From Pseudomonadota bacterium (lineage in GTDB: Bacteria > Pseudomonadota > Alphaproteobacteria > Rhizobiales > Hyphomicrobiaceae), in NCBI GenBank assembly GCA_023410905.1, contig JAEYPL010000280.1, positions 1 to 5,976 on the forward strand: DNA of 5,976 nucleotides, read 5' to 3'. Of the stretch, positions 1 through 5,710 are shown in pieces (positions within the stretch are counted from its first letter, which is position 1; every line of letters starts with the position of its first letter). The notes under the pieces were generated by a model that did not search any database, was not told where the DNA came from, and was given only the letters and a program-made list of their open reading frames with translations. Both the position numbers and the translations under genes were made by a program.

Positions 1-1
1 G

Positions 2-739
2 CGCGGCATCGTCTACATCGACGAGGTCGACAAGATCAGCCGCAAGTCGGACAACCCCTCGATCACGAGCGACGTGTCGGGTGAGGGCGTCCAGCAGGCG
101 CTGCTCAAGATCATGGAAGGCACGGTCGCATCCGTGCCGCCGCAGGGTGGTCGCAAGCATCCCCAGCAGGAGTTCCTGCAGGTCGATACGACGAACATCC
201 TCTTCATCTGCGGCGGCGCATTCGCCGGTCTCGAGAAGATCATCGCGCGCCGCGGCCGCGGTACGTCGATCGGCTTCGGCGCGACGGTTGTCGGACCCGA
301 TGAGCGGCGCACGGGCGAAGTCCTGCGCGCGGTCGAGCCCGAAGATCTGCTGCGCTTCGGCCTGATCCCCGAGTTCATCGGCCGTCTGCCGGTCCTCGCC
401 ACGCTCGAGGATCTCGACGAGAAGGCTCTGGTTCAGATTCTGTCTGAGCCGAAGAACGCTCTCGTGAAGCAGTATCAGCGGCTGTTCGAGATGGAGGACG
501 TGCGTCTGACGATCACGGTGGACGCACTCAAGTCCATCTCCAAGAAGGCTATCGAGCGCAAGACCGGCGCGCGTGGCCTGCGTTCGATCATGGAGGGCAT
601 CCTGCTCGACACCATGTTCGAGTTGCCGAATCTGAAGGGGGTAGAAGAAATCGTCATCGGCCCCGAGGTGATCGACGGTGGTGCCCGGCCGCTCCGCATC
701 TATGCAGAGCGTGCCGAAGAAAAAGGCACGATCGCCTGA
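2..739 (+). CDS. clpX: ATP-dependent Clp protease ATP-binding subunit ClpX (3' part)
   Basis: ClpX is a hexameric AAA+ unfoldase that recognises tagged or damaged cytoplasmic proteins and threads them into the ClpP peptidase. Only the C-terminal 245 residues are here; the start, the zinc-binding domain and the Walker A loop lie left of the window. Numbering from the first visible residue, Walker B is GIVYIDEVDKI at 2-12, and the RKH substrate-contact loop (GGRKHPQQEF) is near 49-58. NILFICGGAFAGLE (65-78) is the stretch around sensor 1. The ClpP-docking IGF tripeptide is at 90-92, so the protein should pair with ClpP. GLIPEFIGRLP and the sensor-2 arginine region (KTGARGLRSI) follow, then a normal C-terminus ending in a TGA stop. 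Nothing is broken. lon lies downstream on the same strand after 290 bases. The identification is secure. Confidence 0.97.
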   Translation, partial: RGIVYIDEVDKISRKSDNPSITSDVSGEGVQQALLKIMEGTVASVPPQGGRKHPQQEFLQVDTTNILFICGGAFAGLEKIIARRGRGTSIGFGATVVGPDERRTGEVLRAVEPEDLLRFGLIPEFIGRLPVLATLEDLDEKALVQILSEPKNALVKQYQRLFEMEDVRLTITVDALKSISKKAIERKTGARGLRSIMEGILLDTMFELPNLKGVEEIVIGPEVIDGGARPLRIYAERAEEKGTIA

Positions 740-798
740 GATCGGAAGGGGGCCGCCTGCAGGGGGTAGGTGGCATCGGCGCATAGCTGAATGCGACT

Positions 799-812
799 GA
801 GCTGCACAGCTC
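799..812. repeat. 14-bp inverted repeat GAGCTG-CA-CAGCTC
   Basis: The sequence GAGCTGCACAGCTC is a perfect inverted repeat with 6-base arms, between clpX and lon. As RNA it could form only a 5-bp stem with a 4-base loop, followed by a short CTTTAA, which is too weak for a confident clpX terminator. It abuts the candidate -35 element of the lon promoter, so an operator is an equally plausible reading. The repeat is seen; any function is inferred. Confidence 0.35.
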
Positions 813-840
813 TTTAACCCTATCGTGGGGCTCACCATAT
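812..840 (+). promoter_or_regulatory. Candidate sigma-32 (heat-shock type) promoter for lon
   Basis: CTTTAAC (812-818) and CACCATAT (833-840) are separated by 14 bases. The E. coli sigma-32 consensus is CTTGAAA, 13-15 bases, CCCCATnT, so the -35 differs at two positions and the -10 at one. The same bases also read as CTTTAA-N17-CCATAT, an acceptable housekeeping spacing. lon is a classic heat-shock gene, which makes the sigma-32 reading attractive. A start near 847 would give an untranslated leader of about 180 bases. No transcript data support this, so it is a candidate only. Confidence 0.35.
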
Positions 841-1029
841 GTGCCCTTGCGATCGTACTATGCTGTGGGCGTCGCCCGTCTGGGCCGAAGACCTGTAAGC
901 GTGATCGGCGAGAGTGCTCGAGGTTACGCGTCGCGAGGTAGGCCAACGGAAAAGGCCCAACAGCAGCGTTAACGCATTGCCGGGATGCCGGTATCGGGTC
1001 CCGTGGCGAAGAGAAAAGGCGGTGACACC

Positions 1030-3444
1030 ATGAGCGAAGAAAAAGTGACCCGGGAAAAAGGTGCTGGCAGGGAAGTGTTCCCTGTTCTGCCGCTGCGCGA
1101 CATTGTGGTGTTCCCCTACATGATCGTGCCGCTGTTCGTCGGCCGCGAGCGCTCCATCAATGCGCTCGAAGAAGTCATGCGCACCGACAAGCAGATTCTG
1201 CTCGTCGCGCAGAAGAATGCCGCCGACGATGATCCCACGCCCGGCGCGATCTACAAGATCGGCACGCTTGCGTCCGTGCTTCAGCTTCTGAAGCTTCCCG
1301 ACGGCACAGTGAAGGTGCTCGTCGAGGGCAGCGCGCGCGCCAAGATCGTCAAGTACACCGAGAACGCGAGCCACTTCGAAGCCGAGATCGAGCGTCTTTC
1401 GGAGACCTCCGGCAACAAGGACGAGCTCGAGGCTCTCTCGCGCTCGGCGATGTCGCAGTTCGAGAGCTATGTGAAGCTCAACAAGAAGATCAGCCCCGAG
1501 GTGCTCGGCACCATCAGCCTGATCGAGGACTACTCGAAGCTCGCGGACACGATCGCCTCGCATTTGGCGGTCAAGATCTCCGACAAGCAGGACGTTCTCG
1601 AGATCAGCAAGGTCTCCGAGCGGCTCGAGCGCGTCTACACGCTCATGGAGAGCGAGATCTCCGTGCTGCAGGTCGAGAAGAAGATCCGCTCGCGCGTCAA
1701 GCGCCAGATGGAGAAGACGCAGCGCGAGTATTATCTCAACGAGCAGATGAAGGCGATCCAGAAGGAGCTCGGCGACACCGACGAGCGCGACGACATCGCC
1801 GAGTTCGAGGAGAAGATCGAGAATACGAAGCTGTCGAAAGAGGCCAAGGACAAGGCTCTGGCCGAGCTGAAGAAGCTCAAGCAGATGAGCCCGATGTCGG
1901 CTGAGGCGACGGTTGTTCGCAATTATCTCGACTGGCTGCTGTCGATCCCCTGGGGCGTGCGCGGCAAAGTCAAGAAGGACCTCGCCGAGGCGCAGACCGT
2001 GCTCGACAAGGAGCACTTCGGTCTCGAGAAGGTCAAGGAGCGTATCCTCGAGTATCTCGCGGTGCAGGCGCGCACGAACAAGCTCAAGGGGCCGATCCTC
2101 TGCCTCGTCGGGCCTCCGGGCGTCGGCAAGACCTCGCTCGGTAAGTCGATCGCGAATGCGACCGGACGTGAGTTCGTGCGCATGAGCCTCGGCGGTGTGC
2201 GTGACGAAGCGGAGATCCGCGGTCACCGGCGCACGTACATCGGCTCCATGCCCGGCAAGATCATCCAGTCGATGAAGAAGGCCAAGCGGACGAACCCGCT
2301 CTTCCTGCTCGACGAGATCGACAAGATGGGCTCGGACTTCCGCGGTGATCCGGCGTCGGCTTTGCTCGAGGTTCTCGATCCCGAGCAGAACCACACGTTC
2401 AACGACCATTACCTCGAGGTCGATTATGATCTTTCGAGCGTGATGTTCGTGACGACGGCGAACACGCTGAACATCCCGCCGGCCCTTCTGGACCGCATGG
2501 AGATCATTCGCCTCGCCGGTTACACCGAGGAGGAGAAGGTCGAGATCGCGAAGCGCCATCTCATTCCGGAAGCACAGACCGCCCATGGTCTGGAGGCCGG
2601 TGAGTGGAGCGTGACCGATGAAGCCCTGCAGACGCTGATCCGTCGCTACACGCGCGAAGCGGGCGTGCGCTCGCTCGAGCGTGAGGTGTCCAAGCTCGCC
2701 CGCAAGGCGGTCAAGGAGATCCTGGCGAGCGACAAGAAGGCGGTGGAGGTCACGGCCGAGAACGTCGAGGATTATCTTGGCGTGCCGAAGTACCGTTATG
2801 GCGAGGCGGAGCTTACCGACCAGGTCGGTGTCGTCACCGGTCTTGCCTGGACGGAAGTCGGCGGCGAGATCCTGACGATCGAAGGCGTCATGATGCCCGG
2901 TAAGGGCAAGATGAGCGTCACGGGCAATCTGCGCGACGTGATGAAGGAGTCCATCCAGGCGGCCAACGCCTACGTGCGCTCGCGCTCGGTGGACTTCGGC
3001 ATTCCCGCGTCGATGTTCGACCGCAAGGATATCCACGTGCACGTGCCCGAGGGCGCGACGCCGAAGGATGGTCCCTCGGCGGGTGTCGCGATGGTCACGG
3101 CGATCATCTCCGTGCTCACCTCGATCCCGGTGCGCAAGGATGTCGCCATGACCGGCGAGATCACGCTCCGTGGGCGCGTGCTACCGATCGGCGGATTGAA
3201 GGAGAAGCTCCTCGCGGCGCTTCGGGCCGGCATCAAGAAGGTGCTGATCCCGGAGGAGAACGTGAAGGATCTCGCCGAGATCCCCGACAACGTGAAGAAC
3301 GCGCTCGAGATCGCGCCGGTCGCGCGGATGGACGACGTGCTGAAGCACGCGCTCGTCACGCAGCCGGAGCCGATCGCCTGGGAGACCGAAGGCGGTGGCC
3401 CGGTGCAGGAGGGTGGCGGCGACACGCGGCCGACCGCGCACTGA
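1030..3444 (+). CDS. lon: ATP-dependent Lon protease (endopeptidase La)
   Basis: Lon is a cytoplasmic homohexameric AAA+ serine protease that degrades misfolded proteins and selected regulators. The product is 804 residues, the usual size for a bacterial LonA. The N-terminal substrate-binding domain starts near residue 16 (FPVLPLRDIVVFPYMIVPLF), and a charged, coiled-coil-like segment covers about 200-300. Walker A is GPPGVGKTS at 361-369 (K367) and Walker B is LFLLDEIDK at 424-432. The likely arginine finger is R489 (LLDRM) and the sensor-2 arginine is R547. The protease domain has catalytic S683 in KDGPSAG and K726 in GGLKEK, 43 residues apart as in E. coli. The tail is glycine-rich. ATG 1030 is chosen because AGGCGGTG (1017-1024) lies 5 bases upstream and the domain begins shortly after; an in-frame ATG at 985 lacks such support. 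A strong terminator follows, so lon is probably transcribed separately from hupB. Confidence 0.98.
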   Translation: MSEEKVTREKGAGREVFPVLPLRDIVVFPYMIVPLFVGRERSINALEEVMRTDKQILLVAQKNAADDDPTPGAIYKIGTLASVLQLLKLPDGTVKVLVEGSARAKIVKYTENASHFEAEIERLSETSGNKDELEALSRSAMSQFESYVKLNKKISPEVLGTISLIEDYSKLADTIASHLAVKISDKQDVLEISKVSERLERVYTLMESEISVLQVEKKIRSRVKRQMEKTQREYYLNEQMKAIQKELGDTDERDDIAEFEEKIENTKLSKEAKDKALAELKKLKQMSPMSAEATVVRNYLDWLLSIPWGVRGKVKKDLAEAQTVLDKEHFGLEKVKERILEYLAVQARTNKLKGPILCLVGPPGVGKTSLGKSIANATGREFVRMSLGGVRDEAEIRGHRRTYIGSMPGKIIQSMKKAKRTNPLFLLDEIDKMGSDFRGDPASALLEVLDPEQNHTFNDHYLEVDYDLSSVMFVTTANTLNIPPALLDRMEIIRLAGYTEEEKVEIAKRHLIPEAQTAHGLEAGEWSVTDEALQTLIRRYTREAGVRSLEREVSKLARKAVKEILASDKKAVEVTAENVEDYLGVPKYRYGEAELTDQVGVVTGLAWTEVGGEILTIEGVMMPGKGKMSVTGNLRDVMKESIQAANAYVRSRSVDFGIPASMFDRKDIHVHVPEGATPKDGPSAGVAMVTAIISVLTSIPVRKDVAMTGEITLRGRVLPIGGLKEKLLAALRAGIKKVLIPEENVKDLAEIPDNVKNALEIAPVARMDDVLKHALVTQPEPIAWETEGGGPVQEGGGDTRPTAH

Positions 3445-3475
3445 ACGAGCACCTGCAACTCTGAGCTCAAAATGG

Positions 3476-3509
3476 GACGCCCGCCACACTGGCGGGCGTC
3501 TTTCTTTTT
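3476..3509 (+). terminator. Rho-independent terminator of lon
   Basis: GACGCCCGCC (3476-3485) and GGCGGGCGTC (3491-3500) are perfectly complementary and form a 10-bp GC-rich stem with the 5-base loop ACACT. The T-rich tract TTTCTTTTT (3501-3509) follows immediately. It lies 32 bases after the lon stop codon and is a textbook intrinsic terminator. Confidence 0.95.
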
Positions 3510-3577
3510 GCGGCAGAGGCAATTGCAGGTAACGAGTGCGTTATCGAACAATCCGTTTACTTACTGTGCAAGTTCAG

Positions 3578-3591
3578 CGCGATTTATCGCG
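3578..3591. repeat. Palindrome CGCGAT-TT-ATCGCG upstream of hupB
   Basis: CGCGATTTATCGCG is a perfect inverted repeat with 6-base arms around TT. It is centred about 50 bases upstream of the candidate hupB -35 hexamer, a position that suits an activator or a distal operator. I do not recognise the motif as the site of a named regulator. The function is inferred. Confidence 0.4.
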
Positions 3592-3634
3592 TTTCCACGC
3601 AACTAAATCGGCCCTGCTACCGTACATTTTAGGC

Positions 3635-3663
3635 TTGACGCGGCCCTTTCACGGGGCTTGTTA
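3635..3663 (+). promoter_or_regulatory. Candidate hupB promoter
   Basis: TTGACG (3635-3640), preceded by GC to read GCTTGACG, closely matches the alphaproteobacterial housekeeping -35 element (CTTGAC). At 17 bases spacing the -10 position reads TTGTTA (3658-3663), a poor match to either TATAAT or CTATAT. The -35 is convincing and the -10 is not, so this is offered as the best candidate in the gap. The AT-rich DNA just upstream would suit an UP-like element. A start near 3670 gives a leader of about 85 bases. Confidence 0.4.
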
Positions 3664-3720
3664 GCGCGGGTGTCGCGGCGATGGTCGCGGCTTTTCGCTT
3701 TTTGGGGCTTGTTCGCCCGG
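3653..3720 (+). repeat. Imperfect 17-base tandem repeats in the hupB leader
   Basis: GGGGCTTGTTAGCGCGG (3653-3669) and GGGGCTTGTTCGCCCGG (3704-3720) match at 15 of 17 positions and start 51 bases apart. Between them GTCGCGGC occurs twice (3672-3679 and 3684-3691), 12 bases apart. The first copy overlaps the candidate hupB -10 element. Such spacing on roughly whole helical turns would suit protein binding, but a local duplication is also possible. Confidence 0.45.
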
Positions 3721-3754
3721 ACCGCGCTGTAGGCGCGTCGCAAGGAGGACTGCA

Positions 3755-4027
3755 ATGAGCAAGAAGGATCTGATTGACGCGGTGGCGGCCGAGACCGAGC
3801 TGACGAAGGAGAAGGCTGGCGACGTCGTCGACGCGGTGTTGAAACATATCCAGGCCACCCTGCAGAAGGGCGACGAAGTGCGTCTGCCGGGCTTCGGCGC
3901 TTTCAAGGTCGGCAAGCGCGCGGCGCGCAAGGCGCGCAATCCGCAGACCGGCGCCGAGATCTATATCAAAGCCTCGGTCGTTCCGAAGTTCCAGGCCGCC
4001 AAGGGCCTCAAGGACGCGCTCAACTAG
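3755..4027 (+). CDS. hupB: DNA-binding protein HU (beta-type)
   Basis: HU is a small dimeric nucleoid protein that bends and compacts DNA without strong sequence preference and supports replication, repair and transcription. The product is 90 residues, exactly the family length. It begins with the helical dimerisation part (SKKDLIDAVAAETELTKEKA). The GFGAF turn is at 46-50, and the arm carries the family signature RNPQTG at 61-66 with many basic residues around it. The C-terminus KGLKDALN is typical of HU; the neighbourhood and the basic arm favour HU over IHF. The ATG at 3755 has a near-perfect ribosome site, AAGGAGG (3742-3748), 6 bases upstream, as expected for a highly expressed gene. lon upstream is a common neighbour, but the strong terminator between them argues for an independent promoter. 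Confidence 0.97.
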   Translation: MSKKDLIDAVAAETELTKEKAGDVVDAVLKHIQATLQKGDEVRLPGFGAFKVGKRAARKARNPQTGAEIYIKASVVPKFQAAKGLKDALN

Positions 4028-4043
4028 CTCTTGCCGGCTCTGT

Positions 4044-4070
4044 CGCCGATCTGCAGGATCATGGTCGGCG
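4044..4070 (+). repeat. Hairpin downstream of hupB without a T-tract
   Basis: CGCCGATC (4044-4051) can pair with GGTCGGCG (4063-4070) as an 8-bp stem including one G-T wobble, with an 11-base loop. No run of T follows, so it is not a standard intrinsic terminator. It lies 16 bases after the hupB stop and ends 24 bases before the next start codon. It might stabilise the 3' end of hupB mRNA or weaken read-through. Only the pairing is seen. Confidence 0.3.
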
Positions 4071-4094
4071 CCAGCGAGGCAGGGAGGAAGAAGC

Positions 4095-4892
4095 GTGGTC
4101 AGGATCAGCGACGAGCAGGTCGAAGCGTTCAATCGGGACGGCGCCGTGCTGCTGCCGGGGCTGCTGGCCGACCGCGTTGGCGAGCTTGCCGGCGCGGTGG
4201 CCGAGAACATGGCGGCACCGAGCCGCTTCGAGCGCACGTATCGCCCTGCTGACGGCACCGCGCCCTTCTTCCAGGACTTCTGCAACTGGCAGCGCATCCC
4301 GGGCTACCGGGACGCGGTGCTCAGTTCGGATATGGCCGAAGCTGCAGCGCAGCTCATGCGCTCGAAGACCGCGCGCTTCTTCCACGATCATGTGCTGGTC
4401 AAGGAGCCCGGCAACTCCATGCCGACGCCCTGGCATCAGGACCAGCCCTACTATCTCGTCGAGGGCCAGAAATCGGTGAGCTTCTGGGTGCCGCTCGATC
4501 CCGTGCCCGCCGAGATCGCGCTCGAGTACGTCGCGGGCTCGCACCGATGGGGCAAGGATTTCCGCCCGGAGCGCTTCGACGGCACCAGCCTCTATGCCGG
4601 TGACGAGAGCGAGCGCGTGCCCGACATGGCGACACGCAAGAGCGAATTCGAGATCCGCTCCTGGGCCATGCAGCCCGGCGATGTCGTCGCTTTCGACTTC
4701 CGCACGCTGCACGGTGCGCCCGCCAATACGACCGCGAACCGCCGCCGCGCGATTTCCTTCCGTTGGGTCGGAGACGGCGCGACGTTCGTCAAACGCAATG
4801 GCCGCACGTCGCCGCCGTTCCCCGATCTCGAGTTCGAGCACGGCGCGCCCTTCGACGGCCCCGAGTTCCCGCAGGTCTGGCCGCGCGCTTAG
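4095..4892 (+). CDS. Phytanoyl-CoA dioxygenase (PhyH) family 2-oxoglutarate/Fe(II) oxygenase
   Basis: Enzymes of this family use Fe(II), oxygen and 2-oxoglutarate to hydroxylate a substrate; the group includes phytanoyl-CoA and ectoine hydroxylases as well as many uncharacterised proteins. The 265-residue product has the iron-binding facial triad H114-x-D116 (TPWHQDQPYY) and H206 (TLHGAPAN). R217, 11 residues after the distal histidine as in human phytanoyl-CoA hydroxylase, should bind 2-oxoglutarate. The core strands (SVSFWVPLDPV, LEYVAGSHRWG, GDVVAFDFR, AISFRWVGD) look intact, so the enzyme is probably active. No signal peptide or membrane segment is seen, so it should be cytoplasmic. The GTG start at 4095 has GGGAGG (4082-4087) 7 bases upstream. 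It lies 67 bases after hupB on the same strand and may be reached by read-through; its stop overlaps that of trmL. Composition resembles the neighbours. The substrate is unknown. Confidence 0.9.
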   Translation: MVRISDEQVEAFNRDGAVLLPGLLADRVGELAGAVAENMAAPSRFERTYRPADGTAPFFQDFCNWQRIPGYRDAVLSSDMAEAAAQLMRSKTARFFHDHVLVKEPGNSMPTPWHQDQPYYLVEGQKSVSFWVPLDPVPAEIALEYVAGSHRWGKDFRPERFDGTSLYAGDESERVPDMATRKSEFEIRSWAMQPGDVVAFDFRTLHGAPANTTANRRRAISFRWVGDGATFVKRNGRTSPPFPDLEFEHGAPFDGPEFPQVWPRA

Positions 4893-5347
4893 TCCCTGGC
4901 AAAGCTGCCCGCGCCCGTCTGGCGCAATGCCTCGCCGAGCACGATTCCCGCCGCCACCGCGATGTTGAGCGAGCGCAAGCCCGGCCGCATGGGAATGCGC
5001 AGACGCGCACCCGCGATAGCGTGGACGCTCTCCGGTACGCCGGCGCTTTCGCGGCCGAGCAGGAGCGTGTCGTCGCGTGCGAATCCGAAGTCGGTGTAGG
5101 CGGTGTCGCCGGCTGACGTGAGCAGCACGAGGCGACCGTTTCGCTGAGCCTGATAAGCCTCGAACGAGCGGTGCCGCGCGATCTCCACATGATTGAGATA
5201 GTCGAGCCCGGCGCGGCGCAGATTGCGGTCGCTCATGTCGAAGCCAGCCGGCCCGATCACGTCGACAGCGACGCCCAGACAGGCGGCAAGCCGCAGGATC
5301 GTGCCTGCATTCTGAGGAATGTCAGGCTGATAGAGCGCAAGGCGCAT
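4889..5347 (-). CDS. trmL: tRNA (cytidine(34)-2'-O)-methyltransferase TrmL
   Basis: TrmL is a small cytoplasmic SPOUT-fold dimer that uses S-adenosylmethionine to methylate the ribose of the wobble base (C34 or cmnm5U34) in tRNA-Leu isoacceptors. The product is 152 residues, close to the usual 150-160. It opens with MRLALYQPDIPQNAGTILRL, in which N13 and R19 match the conserved start of the family. The cofactor-binding knot follows: LLLGRESAGVPE at 95-106, then IPMRPGLRSLNIAVAAGIVL at 118-137 with the S126-L-N128 motif. ATG 5347 begins exactly at the conserved strand. The best ribosome-site match, AGAAGGAG, ends 16 bases upstream, which is longer than usual. The frame stays open upstream to 5530, but those residues do not resemble the family. 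It converges with the oxygenase gene and diverges from petA. Confidence 0.94.
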   Translation of the reverse strand: MRLALYQPDIPQNAGTILRLAACLGVAVDVIGPAGFDMSDRNLRRAGLDYLNHVEIARHRSFEAYQAQRNGRLVLLTSAGDTAYTDFGFARDDTLLLGRESAGVPESVHAIAGARLRIPMRPGLRSLNIAVAAGIVLGEALRQTGAGSFARD

Positions 5348-5471
5348 CGGGTGGGTGATCCCGCTCCTTCTCGACGTGTAATGTTCCAAGACGCGCGGGG
5401 TGCCTTGATCGAGCGCAGCCATGCGCCAAATTGCCCCTCGGCCATGTCGGCCTATGCGCTTGTGCGTGCTT

Positions 5472-5500
5472 AGAAAGGATGCAAAAAGTACGCGCGTCAA
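5472..5500 (-). promoter_or_regulatory. Candidate trmL promoter
   Basis: Read on the minus strand, TTGACG (5500-5495) is followed after exactly 17 bases by CTTTCT (5477-5472). The alphaproteobacterial housekeeping consensus is CTTGAC-N17-CTATAT; here the -35 matches well and the -10 matches 4 of 6. The spacer includes an AT-rich run (ACTTTTTGCAT). Transcription would start near 5465 and give a leader of about 118 bases before the trmL ATG. Inference from sequence only. Confidence 0.45.
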
Positions 5501-5571
5501 ATCGCCCGTTCCGGGGAGGAGCGGGCTCACGTCATGTTACGGGGACACCGCAGCAGGGGTATGGCTGATTG

Positions 5572-5590
5572 ATGGCGCAGTTTGCGCCAT
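5572..5590. repeat. Perfect inverted repeat ATGGCGCA-GTT-TGCGCCAT
   Basis: The two 8-base arms are exactly complementary and flank a 3-base centre. No T-tract follows on either strand, so it is unlikely to be a terminator. It lies 121 bases upstream of the petA start and about 70 bases behind the candidate trmL -35, a sensible place for an operator acting on the petA promoter. I do not recognise it as the site of a specific regulator. Confidence 0.5.
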
Positions 5591-5699
5591 GCCGATCCCT
5601 TGTAGTGACGCCGATGGCGGACGTGGCGGCCGGAGGGGCACTTCGGTCATTGAAGACAGGGCAGGCCATTCACGGGCCCATGCTCTGGGGGCAGGAAAG

Positions 5700-5705
5700 A
5701 GGAGG
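5700..5705 (+). promoter_or_regulatory. Ribosome binding site that fixes the petA TTG start
   Basis: AGGAGG is a perfect Shine-Dalgarno core located 5 bases before TTG at 5711. In that frame there is no ATG, GTG, CTG or other TTG between the upstream stop (TGA at 5651-5653) and this codon, so this site decides the start. Confidence 0.85.
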
Positions 5706-5710
5706 CTGAT

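Larger units (their letters stand above)
3445..3754. other. lon-hupB intergenic region (310 bases)
   Basis: This gap holds the lon terminator, then a stretch (about 3521-3632) clearly richer in A and T than the surrounding genes, then a GC-rich hupB leader. No protein-coding gene or tRNA is recognisable. Structured elements are a palindrome at 3578-3591, a TTGACG -35-like hexamer at 3635, an imperfect 17-base repeat at 3653 and 3704, and two copies of GTCGCGGC at 3672 and 3684. ACCTGCAA (3451-3458) and TTGCAGGT (3523-3530) form an 8-base inverted repeat bracketing the terminator. The density of elements fits a regulated promoter for an abundant nucleoid protein. Confidence 0.6.
5348..5710. 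other. Divergent trmL-petA intergenic region (363 bases)
   Basis: This region must carry promoters for trmL (leftward) and petA (rightward). It contains a good minus-strand promoter candidate (5472-5500), a 19-base inverted repeat (5572-5590), and the petA ribosome site. No convincing petA promoter was found, although TTGATG (5569-5574) and TTGAAG (5650-5655) are -35-like without a matching -10. Open frames crossing the region show no family resemblance. No tRNA or small-RNA gene is recognisable. Confidence 0.6.

Noticed and set aside
839..898. Short 19-codon frame in the lon leader (MCPCDRTMLW...)
   Set aside because: Its ATG overlaps the candidate -10 element, it has no strong ribosome site, and no attenuator hairpins accompany it.
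985..1029. Upstream ATG for lon at 985, adding 15 residues
   Set aside because: ATG 1030 has AGGCGGTG 5 bases upstream and gives the usual family N-terminus; the extra residues look like untranslated leader.
832..3042. 736-codon open frame on the minus strand opposite lon
   Set aside because: It is antisense to an unmistakable lon gene. The residue make-up (very rich in L, R, H, D, E) is what antisense reading of GC-biased codons gives, with no recognisable domain.
4028..4094. A tRNA gene after hupB, as found in some relatives
   Set aside because: The 67-base gap is too short and shows no cloverleaf or TTCGA-type T-loop.
3629..4297. Minus-strand open frame covering hupB and its leader
   Set aside because: It is antisense to the complete 90-residue HU gene and has no family resemblance.
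4059..4841. 260-codon open frame on the minus strand opposite the oxygenase gene
   Set aside because: The plus-strand protein has all catalytic residues of a known family; the antisense frame shows none and is a composition effect.
5348..5530. 61-residue N-terminal extension of trmL
   Set aside because: The family begins at MRLALYQPDI; the extension does not resemble it and lies across the candidate promoter.
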